NCBI GenBank assembly: GCA_047967505.1 | Contig: CM106539.1 | Length of the DNA stretch: 64,000 bases | Source: Dipteris shenzhenensis | Taxonomy: Eukaryota; Polypodiophyta; Polypodiopsida; Gleicheniales | Strand: one strand, 5' to 3' | Shown here: positions 54,780 through 64,000 of the stretch, one piece after another | Position numbering within the stretch: position 1 is the stretch's first letter | Layout: each line of letters begins with the position of its first letter | Notes under the pieces: model-generated | What the model saw: only the letters and a program-made list of their open reading frames with translations | What the model was told of the DNA's origin: nothing | Database searches by the model: none | Program-made: the position numbers and the translations under genes

Positions 54780-57700
54780 GGGTACTATATGCGAACAATG
54801 GAGAGTAGAGAGCAAGAGTGTGAGCAAGAGTGAGTACTGAATAACTACATAGAATGAGTGTAGTACAAAATTTAAGTGAGTGGTTTTGTCTAAGTGTCAC
54901 AATGTAGTGTAGCCCTCTTCATTTGTAGGCCTACAACCTTTGGAAATAAGTACTAATGCTATAGTAGTATTTGTGTCGTGACTCCAATTAGTAGATTGGC
55001 AATTGCCCATGAACTTTGGAGTTCTTCAAGAAAACCAATGGAAGATATAGTATTGCACAATGTCCCTCAAAAACATCACTCGAACTCTAGGCACAGTCGC
55101 TCGATGCTTTAACTAATCACTCCTCAATGCCATCTACAACAATAAAAAATCATAATTGAAATCATGACATAAGGAAGCCTTTTAAAATAGCACAAAACAT
55201 ACTAATATTTGAAAAGAAACAAAATTTGGGATAAATCCAAGCCTAATTAAAAGATTCATATCTAAGAAAAACATGGTTGAAGAACAAGTGCTATTGTTTT
55301 TCTACCTATGACGAAAGTACAGAGATGGAAATTGAAGATGCCAGGTTTTATAAGGCTATTTGATGAAACTCGAATATATGAGATATATATGTATATAAGC
55401 TTATGCACACACACACACACATTTCTAGTTGGATACACACATTTACTCTTGCATCACTCATGTTGCCACACTCAATCACACACACTCATACCATACACAA
55501 ATTTTTCTCACATGTTAACAATATTCACTCTATGCTAAATTTGTATTTATTTTGATGTACCAGGTACTATCAATTTGATGGATTAATGACACACAAAAAT
55601 ATCATGCTTTGGGATTTTGTTTGGTACTAGTGTGTTTTACAAATAATACTTTGGAAGGTCCTATATTTTCAGCTTTACTACTTTGCAACTTTGGTTTGAT
55701 TCTCAACAATTGTTCAAGTTATAATTTGTTTAGTAAAACCCTATGCAACTGGGAAATAATTTCTAATTATTGGCTTCTTGTTATAACTCCACTTGTGTTA
55801 ACTTTTATCATTCTTTTTGTTGGACAATGTTAGTCCAATTCAAATATGATAATGTCTTGTAATGTTAGTCCAATTCAAATATATGAAAATGTCTTGTAAT
55901 GGTGGTCATGTCAATTTTCTCTATGTAATTTAAACTTCCTTTGTGTTAAATAATTTGCTATATTTTTTTAAACCACCCCGATATATTGGCTCTTATTCAG
56001 TGTTATGTATTATATTAGTGATCTAGTATAAGTGCTTAAGGATGCAGTTGTGATTATTCTATGCAATGGATTCTACCATATGTTAGGTGAAAGTATTAAC
56101 CATGGGACTAATTAAGGTGGGGTGTAAATAAGGTAGAGTAGGTGGATCCCTTGGTTTATGGGATAGATGCCATGTTTGGAGGGATTTTTGAGTGGGGTTG
56201 GTGATATTCATGGTGTTGATCCTTCTTTAGGGGGCATCTTCCCTCTCTCTTGCTTGTTGCTTGGTGTTCATCACCTTCCTTTTCACCTTGATTGCTCCTT
56301 TCCTTGGTGTTGTTACTCATTCATATGTGGTTTGTCACCACCACTTTACTCTCATGGTGGCTACCCAGGTATGCCTATGACTCTCTATGTGTTTCTTGCT
56401 ACAGTTTACGTGATTGTTGGTATCTTGAAGGTTGTGTTTCATTACTGGCTCATGGTTGTTGCTTTTCTTGTGTTCCCTCGTGTTCCCTCCGCTACAAGAT
56501 ACTTGTGATCTATTGCTTTAGATCCAACTATCCGTACGTCAAGACCTTGCGTGCACCTCACCTGGTGTTGTGACTCTTTGTAGCTTTAGTCTACAGCCTC
56601 GTCTACACTTGCTTATCTTAAGTAGCTACCTTAGAAGAAGCCTCACACACTTGCTGCTTTGGTTCTTAGTCTACTCTTTGACTATACTGTGATTTTGACT
56701 ATACTGTGATAACTTAGTGTACTCCTTGACTACACTATCACTACTCAATTAATTTTCTTAGTAATGGCTTATGCTTGTTTGCTTATAGATGGGTGTCATC
56801 TATGTGGTCATTTGCATAATCTTCCACATTTTGGTTCTCTTCTTCTTTTTTGCCGTAACTTAAACATATGGTGTGATGTGACTTTGCTGGAGCATACTTG
56901 CATATACTTTCAACATCAAAAATGGTCACGACTTCCTATCCTCGCACATCAGTGTTGTGTAAAGTTTGCTTGCCTCACCTAATCCTTTTAATTTATTGGC
57001 TTAGATGTGTTATTGCTTAAATATTGGCTCATTGCTCACATGTAGACTTCATGACTCAAGATAAAACACTCTGGCTATTCCTGCTACTTGCTTTTCCTTT
57101 ATTGTACACTCACTCTCACTTATCTGATTGCAAGTTCATCGTAATTGGTTGAGCTTCTCCCAGTTTTCTCTTTTGCTCTCCTTGTGTGCTCTTTTTCCAT
57201 CAATTCAATTGGCACCTTCATGCAACTCACTCCATAATCTTTCCCCATAAATTTCTTAATGCTCGCTTTCTACGTCGCTCTGTGCTAACTGGTGTGACAG
57301 CCCTTTCACAAGTTCTTTGTGAATCTTATCTTCTTGTACTATTGATGGTGATATATTAAGATGCTCATATATTGGTTCTCCCCATGAGAACATTCTTTCT
57401 TTGTCACATGAAACCTTTTCATTTTAAACAATGTAGTGTCATACTTTGAAACATTTTGCATCTACATGTTTTCTCTTCTACAAGTCAACATGTTAGAAGA
57501 TGCGTATGCGTCCCTCTCAAACAGCTATGTGTCAAACTGGTAAGTTGCTTCAATTTTTACAGGATAGCATAAACAGCCTAGCTACAACTTATTTTGTACT
57601 TGTGGAATAGCTATGTGTCTCTAATATGAAAATATCATACTTTCCTAGTAGAGAGTTTTCGAAACCAAACAAGAACTTCTTTGCATAATTGGATTCTCAA

Positions 57701-58070
57701 GACGTTATTTCCTCTACAGGGATGAAGAATACAAGGTGGCTTTCAATGTGTCTCCTTGCAAGCCATAACAAATGCACAAATGAAAGCATCGTGGTTCTCT
57801 CATGTGAACGACTTAAGCATGAGCCTCAACTTACACAATCTTTGCAATTAAGTCGTTAGGCTACATACCTGTGAGTAATGGATCTTGATTTGCAACCTCA
57901 ATCTTCAATGGGTAATTCACCTTTTGTACTATAATCTATGTTTTGCTTGCCACACCATATAGTAGTAGAATTTAGCAGTTACGGCTTTATCACAATTCAG
58001 TAGAATTTCTCCCAAAATGTTATTATGGATTTATTATTGTGTTGTTCTTGGCTTGTTGAGTTTGTGTTTT
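54780..58070. other. Spacer, no gene recognised
   Basis: AT-rich, with a (CA)n patch at 55407-55421. The plus-strand frame 56167-56508 (113 codons, hydrophobic) has no family motif. The phrase GACTATACTGTGAT repeats at 56688-56712. Confidence 0.4.
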
Positions 58071-58073
58071 ATA

Positions 58074-58092
58074 CACATACACACACACACTA

Positions 58093-58126
<34 letters not shown>

Positions 58127-58139
58127 CGCGCGCGCGTGC
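58074..58139. repeat. Alternating purine-pyrimidine tract (CA)n(TG)n(CG)n
   Basis: A run of ACACACACAC, then TATGTGTG, about thirteen TG and about nine CG dinucleotides. Such sequence adopts Z-DNA readily under negative supercoiling, and the CA/TG halves can fold as a hairpin. Confidence 0.95.
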
Positions 58140-58266
58140 TGTGTTCTTCTCTCTTGTATTTTTTTATGTAGGTGTACTTTATTTCTTGTTAAGAGCTATA
58201 TAAACATTTTCTATTGCTTTAGGTGCTCTATTGCATCACCTTGTTATTTTTCTAGCCTTGTATAAT

Positions 58267-58604
58267 ATATATATATATACCCTATTACTTTAGGCATTCT
58301 TTTTAGTTGCTTAGCTATAGATTTTTTTAAATTGGTATAATATGATGTAAATTTTCTCTTAATTTATGATTGCCAAAGTAATTTTTTCCTTCTTACCTTT
58401 TCATAAGTTTCATCTTAATTTCTTTCTTAATTGGATCTATATATACCCATTTACTTTAGGCCTTCTTTTTAGTTGCTTAGCTTTAGACTTTTTACAAATT
58501 AGTATAATTTGATGTAATATTTCTCTTAATTTATTGTTTCCAAAGTAAATTTTTCCTTCTTACCTTTTATTAAATTTCATCTTAATCTCTTTCATAATTG
58601 TAAT
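58267..58604 (+). repeat. Tandem duplication, unit about 168 bp
   Basis: The two units begin TATATATACCC at about 58271 and 58438 and share TTTAGG, CATTCTTTTTAGTTGCTTAG, TTCTCTTAATTTAT, and TTCCTTCTTACCTTTT. AT-rich, non-coding. Confidence 0.85.
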
Positions 58605-59733
58605 ATTTTTTCTTTTTTTCTTTCCTTTAATTATTTTGACTAATTATGTTCCCAATTTCTTGCAAGTTTTATTAAATTTTTGCTTTAGTTTTTACTTCTA
58701 AGATCATCTAAATGTTTCACTTATTCATTGACTTCTTTTTAAGTTGTTTGTTTCTTTATATATATTTTTCCTTTTACTTCTAGTTGCTCCTAGAGGGAGG
58801 GATGGTACATTTGTTATCAATTTCATGGTGATTTTCAAAGATAACTTTTTTATTTCTTCTTCCCCTCGGTATATCCCTTCTTAAGGTAATGACTACTCCC
58901 CTTAATGACACAAGGCTTACTTGAAGGGGGTGGATTCTAAATGCCCCTTATATTTACATTGGGATACTACTTTAGAATCTAGTTGGGGGTCTTGGTCCAT
59001 GATATAAGCAATAACAAGCTGGGGTTCACATGCATTACTTGTCTTCCCTCACAAAGTTATGTTGTTCTAATAACTAGGTTTATTTGGATGGTGGTAGGTA
59101 AGTTGACCCCAACCTTAGATATTGGACTTTCGAAAGGATTCACCAATTGAACTTCTTGTATACAATTTGGTTATGATGGACTAGTTTTTTTTTGCGACAT
59201 GTAAAGTCTTACTTAAATTTTTTTCCTAGTTGAATACCATTGTAGTCAATTGAATAAGCTGCTTCTATTTCTTCCCTCCATGTTTAATTTTCTTGTATCC
59301 TCTGAAATATTTTATTAATATGTGATACATGCCATCCTAATGGTGGAAATTTGAACATACACTCTTATTTCCCAACTAGCCCTTGGTTGGGCTAGTACCA
59401 TATAGTTAATTCCTCATCTTTGGATGATTTATTGGTGGTTAAATATGCTTGGAATGACTTGTTGTATGGTAAGTTTATATCTGGTTTTACTGATCCTTGA
59501 TGTTGTTAATTTTTAAATCTCTGGTTACTAATTATGTTTGTTTTCTAACAGAACCAATGGATTCCATCCCTTGTTAAACTTGGTTATAGTGCTACTTCAC
59601 CCAGCATCTTGGTTCTACCTCTGGGGACTTAATGCATCCTTTCTTGCTTCAAAGAACCAGACTTCCATAAGAAGCTCTTAGACTTTGAAAAGAAAGCATA
59701 CCTATCCAAGAGCTTTATTAACAAAAGACCTTT

Positions 59734-61120
59734 TTGCTTAATAGAAAGAAAAGGAATTTTAAAGGATTTATTAATCTCCTTTTTGTTAATAAACTTTTTG
59801 ATTTTATTTCACCAGAAAAGGTCTGTATGGAAGTATTTGAGAAATTTGGGATTAAAAAGGCTTGGTCTACTTTTAATATTGGGTTTGGATGGAAATTTTT
59901 GAGAAACTTGGTCGCTACTTTTTATAGACCATTGGATAACTTTTGTAACTTCTCTATAGAATCCCTTACTTGCATTTGTACCATGTCTAAAAGATTTAGA
60001 GCCTTTACATAAAACTTTGATGACTTTGATACCCATGTGCTTTCTATAGACCTCGTGATCTATAGACACCCTGTCTTATAAGACTTTATGAGAAAAGTTC
60101 TTAACCATATACCCCTTATTCCAATAAACTCCTACCCTTTTATTAAAGAGTTAAATCTAGCATGGGCCATCAATGGTTTACCAAAACACGAGAGTTACAT
60201 TAAGTTGATTGTCCAAAGGGAATTCAAAACCCTTTTCCCGAATCATAGGTTCAATAAAAAACCATGGTTTTAGACAAAGATATTATGGACAAAGTGGATT
60301 ATCTTACTCACCATCTGTATATTTTAGGGCTAATAAAATCCTTACAGACCCCAACCTTCATATGCGACAAAACGCGAATGAGACTAGAAGCCAAGCAAAG
60401 ACTTGATTCTCTGGAATTCTCACTATCTCAGGTTACATAAAAGGATGTAATTGAAAATGTTGGAATATGTTCATTATCGTATGGTATTGAGCAGCCATTG
60501 AATATAACATTCCCCTATCTCATGGGTACATTTAAAGCACATAAAATACATCTAAATAGCTCACTAATGCCCACAATTGTATGTTTACCAATTTTACTGA
60601 CCTTATCTCAAAAATGTTGATTGCCCTTGACTTTGGAATTCAGGAATATGCTGAAAGGATTCATTGGACCTTTACCCACACTCGTACTAATGCATATAGG
60701 ATTATTCATAACCAATATGACTTTTTGATTAATCTACCAAAAAGAATATTGACTATATTCACCTTTAACATCATGTCATGCCATGAAGCCATATCCCACC
60801 AATGTAGTTATAGCCTCATTGACTTTCTCCAAAATTTTATCAACATCCTACGAATAGACCCTTCAATCAAGTTGATCCACTATGTATTTACCCTTTGGAT
60901 ATTATCACCATCAAACCCACTTATGACACTTATTCCACCACTTATCTGAACACTTCCTGGATAACACTCTTAAGACCTTTTATTGGATGTTATGAAACTC
61001 ATACATTTTGGAAAAAATATAAACTCCCTTGTACTATTTATTCATGTAGTTGGTGCTACCCCTTATTTACAATGCTTTGCATGTGTCATGGGCTTATATT
61101 GATCTACCATGGCTAATTGG
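59734..61120 (+). pseudogene. Penelope-like reverse transcriptase (decayed)
   Basis: Plus-strand pieces in three frames keep one order. CICTMSKRFRAFT is followed by HVLSIDLVIYRHPVL and VLNHIPL, resembling the Cys-rich start with the x-H-V-x-T-x-D-L pattern of Penelope-like proteins. Then come LDKDIMDKVDYLTHHLYILG, PYLMGTFKAHK (compare the P-x-x-x-x-P-K-x-H-K block), EYAERIHWTFTHTRTNAYR, and FTFNIMSCHEAI, which fits the D-I-x-x-C-Y-x-x-I-P catalytic block with Asp replaced by Asn. No YADD box or GIY-YIG endonuclease could be read. Several stops and at least two frame changes make it dead. It could alternatively be another non-LTR type; the H-K and D-I-x-x-C-Y-like blocks argue for Penelope. 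Confidence 0.5.
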
Positions 61121-61949
61121 TAGTTTTCGATGTGGATCCTCCTTCCCTGCATGCTGAAGGTATGTGTATTCCCCTGGTAGGATTTAAGAAGCTCCCATGT
61201 GACCTTCGGTCTCCACATATCTACACATGGCAAGTTTGCCATACCCAAAAGCTTATTCTACTTTAACATCTTTATAGTGGTGGTGGGTTTCTCAATTGCA
61301 TAAGGCCTTTGCAACTACAAAGCCACTAGTTGGTGCTTTGCAACTTGATCACTTGTATTGGATGGCAGACAAAGCCATGGTAGCAATGGAAATGGGGCAA
61401 GCAATTAGCATAGAGATAGCGGGGTAGCTCAATTTGTGAGGAGAGTTGTAAAGGAAGATGTAGGCACAAAGATGAAGAGTGAGCGGGATGGAGGTGATGA
61501 AGTGCAAAGTGTTACATGAGCCAATGGCTCATTTTTGCCAATGATTCTCTTCTAATTCAAGCATCCCATGTGACTGCTTAGCCAAAACCCACTAGTTGTA
61601 GCCCTCATAATTAGTGCCAGTAGTGGTGAGTTTAGGAGACTTGATGCCACATGGCACTCCATTAGGCCTTTGTGCACTATCCACTGTCACCAAACTCACT
61701 GTGGCAGCTTGGTAAGGCTTGACTCAGCTCCCATTTATCAGTTCTGTAATCACTTTGCCTTCTAGATCAGCAAATTCAATAGTACCATTATCAACAACTT
61801 TTATTAATTTTTATACCCTTCTTCAAAATTTTGGGCACAATATACCTATCATGCCAAGCCATCCTCCTTCTTTGAGCTACTTGTTGTGTCCACATAGCTC
61901 GTAATATTAGTTCAACATGTTGCTGAGCTATTCCAATCTTTGATGGACT
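61121..61949. other. Spacer, no gene recognised
   Basis: No motif on either strand. It lies between the Penelope-like and gypsy remnants. Confidence 0.4.
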
Positions 61950-62860
61950 ACTTTAGGTTCACACTCAAATTCTGTTCAACAACTACACACAAACTCAAAA
62001 CTATGAATTCCATTGAAATTATAGCTTCAAGTCCAAAAGCCATGTGAAATGGAGTAATATTGGTTGTGACTTTATAAGTAATTCTATATGCCCATAATGT
62101 TGCATGCAATTTTGTATCCCAATTAGTATGATTAGAATTGATAGTCTTTGTAAGTGCCAATTTCAAAGTCTTGTTTGTGGACTCGGATTGTCCATTACAC
62201 CTAGGGTAGTAAGTAGTGTCCACTCAATGAATAATCATGAATTCCTTTGTCAAGATTTCAAGATGTCAAAGACGTTTTTCATGAAAAGTCTGTCTTGATC
62301 ACTTTCAAACTCAATACGATAGCCATATTTGCAAATTATATTCTCAAAGAGAAACTTAGCTGTAGTGTGAGCCAAGCTATCCCTAGCAAATTTTTATTTA
62401 GCCCACTTGGTAGCATAATTATTAGCAAAATTAACATATTTATTTTGAGTTTTAGTTGTTAAATTAAAAGAACTAATGCAGTCAAGCCCCCACCTTTGAA
62501 AGGATTCCCATGGCTCACTTGCAGGGGGAAGCATTCACTTGGTTGTAATCAGGGGGAAGCATTCATTTCATATGCTGATAATTGTCACAATGAATAGGGA
62601 AGGCATGTTTGTCCTCAAAGAGAGTCCTCCATCACAATCCCGCTTGCAACATATTTGTAATATCACCTACAAAATGACCTCCAATAAGACATTTATGAGC
62701 CTCATGAGCACCATGGTGCACTCGTGCAATAAAAATCACCATTGTAAACCACCATTAGTGCATTGGTGATACAACTGACCACCAATCAAACTATATTTCT
62801 ATGCCTTGACAACAATTTTTTGATGCTTATCTTTAGGCATTTGCATACAAAAAATACCCT
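61950..62860 (-). pseudogene. Ty3-gypsy integrase fragment (decayed)
   Basis: On the minus strand, in order: KYSLIGGQLYHQCTNGG; AHEAHKCLIGGHF, then CDNYQH, the H-H-C-C zinc region with its last Cys lost; RWGLDCISSFN; YVNFANNYATKWAK; FLFENIICKYGYRIEFESDQ; and TTYYPRCNGQSESTNKTL with WAYRITYKVTTNITPF. This is the Ty3-gypsy integrase from zinc domain through the DDE core to its C-terminal side. The first core Asp (usually V-A-T-D-Y-A-T-K-W) is Asn. Several stops and frame changes are present. No LTR was identified. Confidence 0.85.
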
Positions 62861-63084
62861 GAGATAGATATTGCAACAATCTTCATAGTCAATTTCACTG
62901 AAATAAATAGTAAAAAGATTAGAACAATGAAGCTTGGTAGCAACTTGTATAGTCTTCGGCAATGACTCACATGTTGTGGGGATCTTGGAAGAATGCCATC
63001 AAAGCCTCTACTCCCAAACAACTCCTTGTGGGAGCTTTGTATGCGCAAGCATCACGCTTGCGTCCCCCAAGCATCTACTAGATT

Positions 63085-63170
63085 GGGTGCGAGTGATTTC
63101 ATAAGGGGGAGAGGAGAGAGGGGAGGGAAGAAGGGATGAGAGAAGAGGGAGGGAAGAATGGGAAGGGGTT
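63085..63170 (+). repeat. Purine-rich GAGAGGGGAGGGAAGAAGG tract
   Basis: A short GA-rich stretch like those at 11.2 and 54.2 kb. No coding potential of its own. Confidence 0.7.
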
Positions 63171-63479
63171 TAATGGCAATCACAAGACAACTTAGCAAGA
63201 GGAAGCAAGAAGACTCAATGCAAGAGAATGAAGACAAAGAGAGAGCTTGCAAGTACACAATGAAGACTGAAGTCAAACTTTTGGCCTTATATGCATTCCA
63301 CCTTTTGAAGGGAGGGCTAACCCTTTACTCTCATGTACCTCTCTCATTCTCATTTTACAAACACTTGGGACCATATGGATCCAAGGAAAATGTCATAGCT
63401 AATCCTCATGTTCTCTCCTACATCTCTACTTGCATAACATAGTACATGAATTGCTAACCATGGCGGTGGTTTTTCTTGT

Positions 63480-63998
63480 TCAATATCCATCCATGTGCAT
63501 GATGTCACACATGAGGGCATTGTTCATGATCTGATATTGATCGAAGGTTTTGTAGGAGATGTGGCAAAATGGATGGAGTAGCTTCCAAAAGTGTGTCTCG
63601 AACATATTGTTGAAGGGTTGAATGTAGTGACCATGAAGATTGTAGACACATATGTAGAGGCACATTACTTGAGGGAATAAGGGACACTCGTTCACATTGA
63701 AGACTATTTCCGCACGGAGCCATTGATGATTCTCTTCCTCCGATAGGTCGAGCATAGGTATGTCCCATAGCAAAAGGATCAGCAGTCTGAAGAAATGCAT
63801 TGTAGTTATGATTGCAGGATCAGGGACTGAGGCAAAGGTACTATTAAATTCCTCCATCTGAGCTCCCAAGGCCAAGGAAGATCCAACATCTAGAAAATTG
63901 AACGTGGGGAAGTTGTAGATGATATTGGGATGTGCGGCCCACATCCATTCAAAATCTGGCCAGCTCCATCTATGATGTAGAGGCATATAAGTGAGGTC
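63480..63998 (-). CDS. Unrecognised open frame, incomplete at the window edge
   Basis: A minus-strand frame stays open for at least 172 codons, from the right edge to a stop at 63480. The first Met in view is at 63986 but the frame continues past the edge, so this is probably an internal segment. Visible text includes MPLHHRWSWPDFEWMWAAHP, FPTFNFLDVGSS and DIPMLDLSEEENHQWL. It is Trp-, Phe- and His-rich with mixed hydrophobic stretches. I recognise no family. It lies upstream of the gypsy integrase on the same strand, but about 600 bp of unrelated sequence separates them. Confidence 0.35.
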   Translation of the reverse strand, partial: DLTYMPLHHRWSWPDFEWMWAAHPNIIYNFPTFNFLDVGSSLALGAQMEEFNSTFASVPDPAIITTMHFFRLLILLLWDIPMLDLSEEENHQWLRAEIVFNVNECPLFPQVMCLYICVYNLHGHYIQPFNNMFETHFWKLLHPFCHISYKTFDQYQIMNNALMCDIMHMDGY

Positions 63999-64000
63999 AA

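Noticed and set aside
56167-56508. 113-codon hydrophobic plus-strand frame that could be taken for a membrane protein
   Set aside because: Hydrophobicity follows from T-rich DNA, and no family pattern or flanking gene structure is visible.
1-64000. tRNA, rRNA or organelle-derived insertions
   Set aside because: I looked for tRNA T-loop text, rRNA core sequences and plastid gene motifs and saw none. The only tRNA-related site is the copia primer-binding site.

Overview
The window is nuclear DNA of a land plant. The evidence is a split 2-oxoglutarate dioxygenase gene of the gibberellin-oxidase type with GT-AG introns, a fasciclin-like secreted protein gene, and plant Ty1-copia, Ty3-gypsy, CACTA (TNP2 plus Ptta/En/Spm), Helitron-type and LINE remains. 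Only two or three host genes occupy 64 kb and nearly all else is decayed transposon or AT-rich spacer. This suggests a large, heavily methylated genome; a fern or gymnosperm is my guess, not something the sequence proves.

Layout. 1-4.5 kb: spacer with one short inverted-repeat transposon (MITE A1) and scattered exon-like pieces of an unrecognised minus-strand gene. 4.6-6.0 kb: three-exon dioxygenase with one frameshift. 6.1-11.0 kb, minus strand: a decayed Helitron-type element coding a HUH replication domain, a PIF1-type helicase and, in the helicase frame, an AP-type endonuclease (the Helentron arrangement), interrupted by MITE B1 and MITE A2. 11.0-14.6 kb: purine-rich tract and one arm of a large inverted duplication. 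14.67-20.23 kb: a complete but inactivated Ty1-copia element with both LTRs. 20.8-22.2 kb: the other arm. 22.2-24.75 kb: a divergent pair of unrecognised reading frames, probably a transposon. 27.4-28.2 kb: a 5'-truncated second copy of the same copia family.

29.1-38.5 kb: a decayed CACTA element, TNP2 transposase on minus and Transposase_24-like protein on plus, separated by a 1.65-kb pyrimidine minisatellite, with GTCGCTATATAGCGAC repeats at both ends and in the middle, and MITE A3 inserted in TNP2. 42.6-43.4 kb, minus: the fasciclin-like gene, the cleanest intact reading frame. 44-47.9 kb: LINE endonuclease remnant and MITE B2 and B3. 48-49.7 kb: direct repeats and a copia integrase scrap. 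50.6-52.6 kb: an array of about 28 near-perfect palindromes (GAATGGCAC-NN-GTGCCATTC) in a roughly 415-bp higher-order unit. 53-59.7 kb: spacer with a perfect 32-bp palindrome, a TG/CG tract and a tandem duplication. 59.7-61.1 kb: a decayed Penelope-like reverse transcriptase. 61.95-62.86 kb, minus: Ty3-gypsy integrase. The right edge carries an open frame of unknown identity running out of the window.

The genes do not form a pathway. What links the window is nested transposition followed by C-to-T decay. The most notable items are the endonuclease-bearing Helitron, the Penelope-like element, the palindrome array, the two related MITE families with 8-bp target duplications, and the unidentified divergent ORF pair. 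All coordinates of decayed elements are hand-read approximations unless stated as exact.
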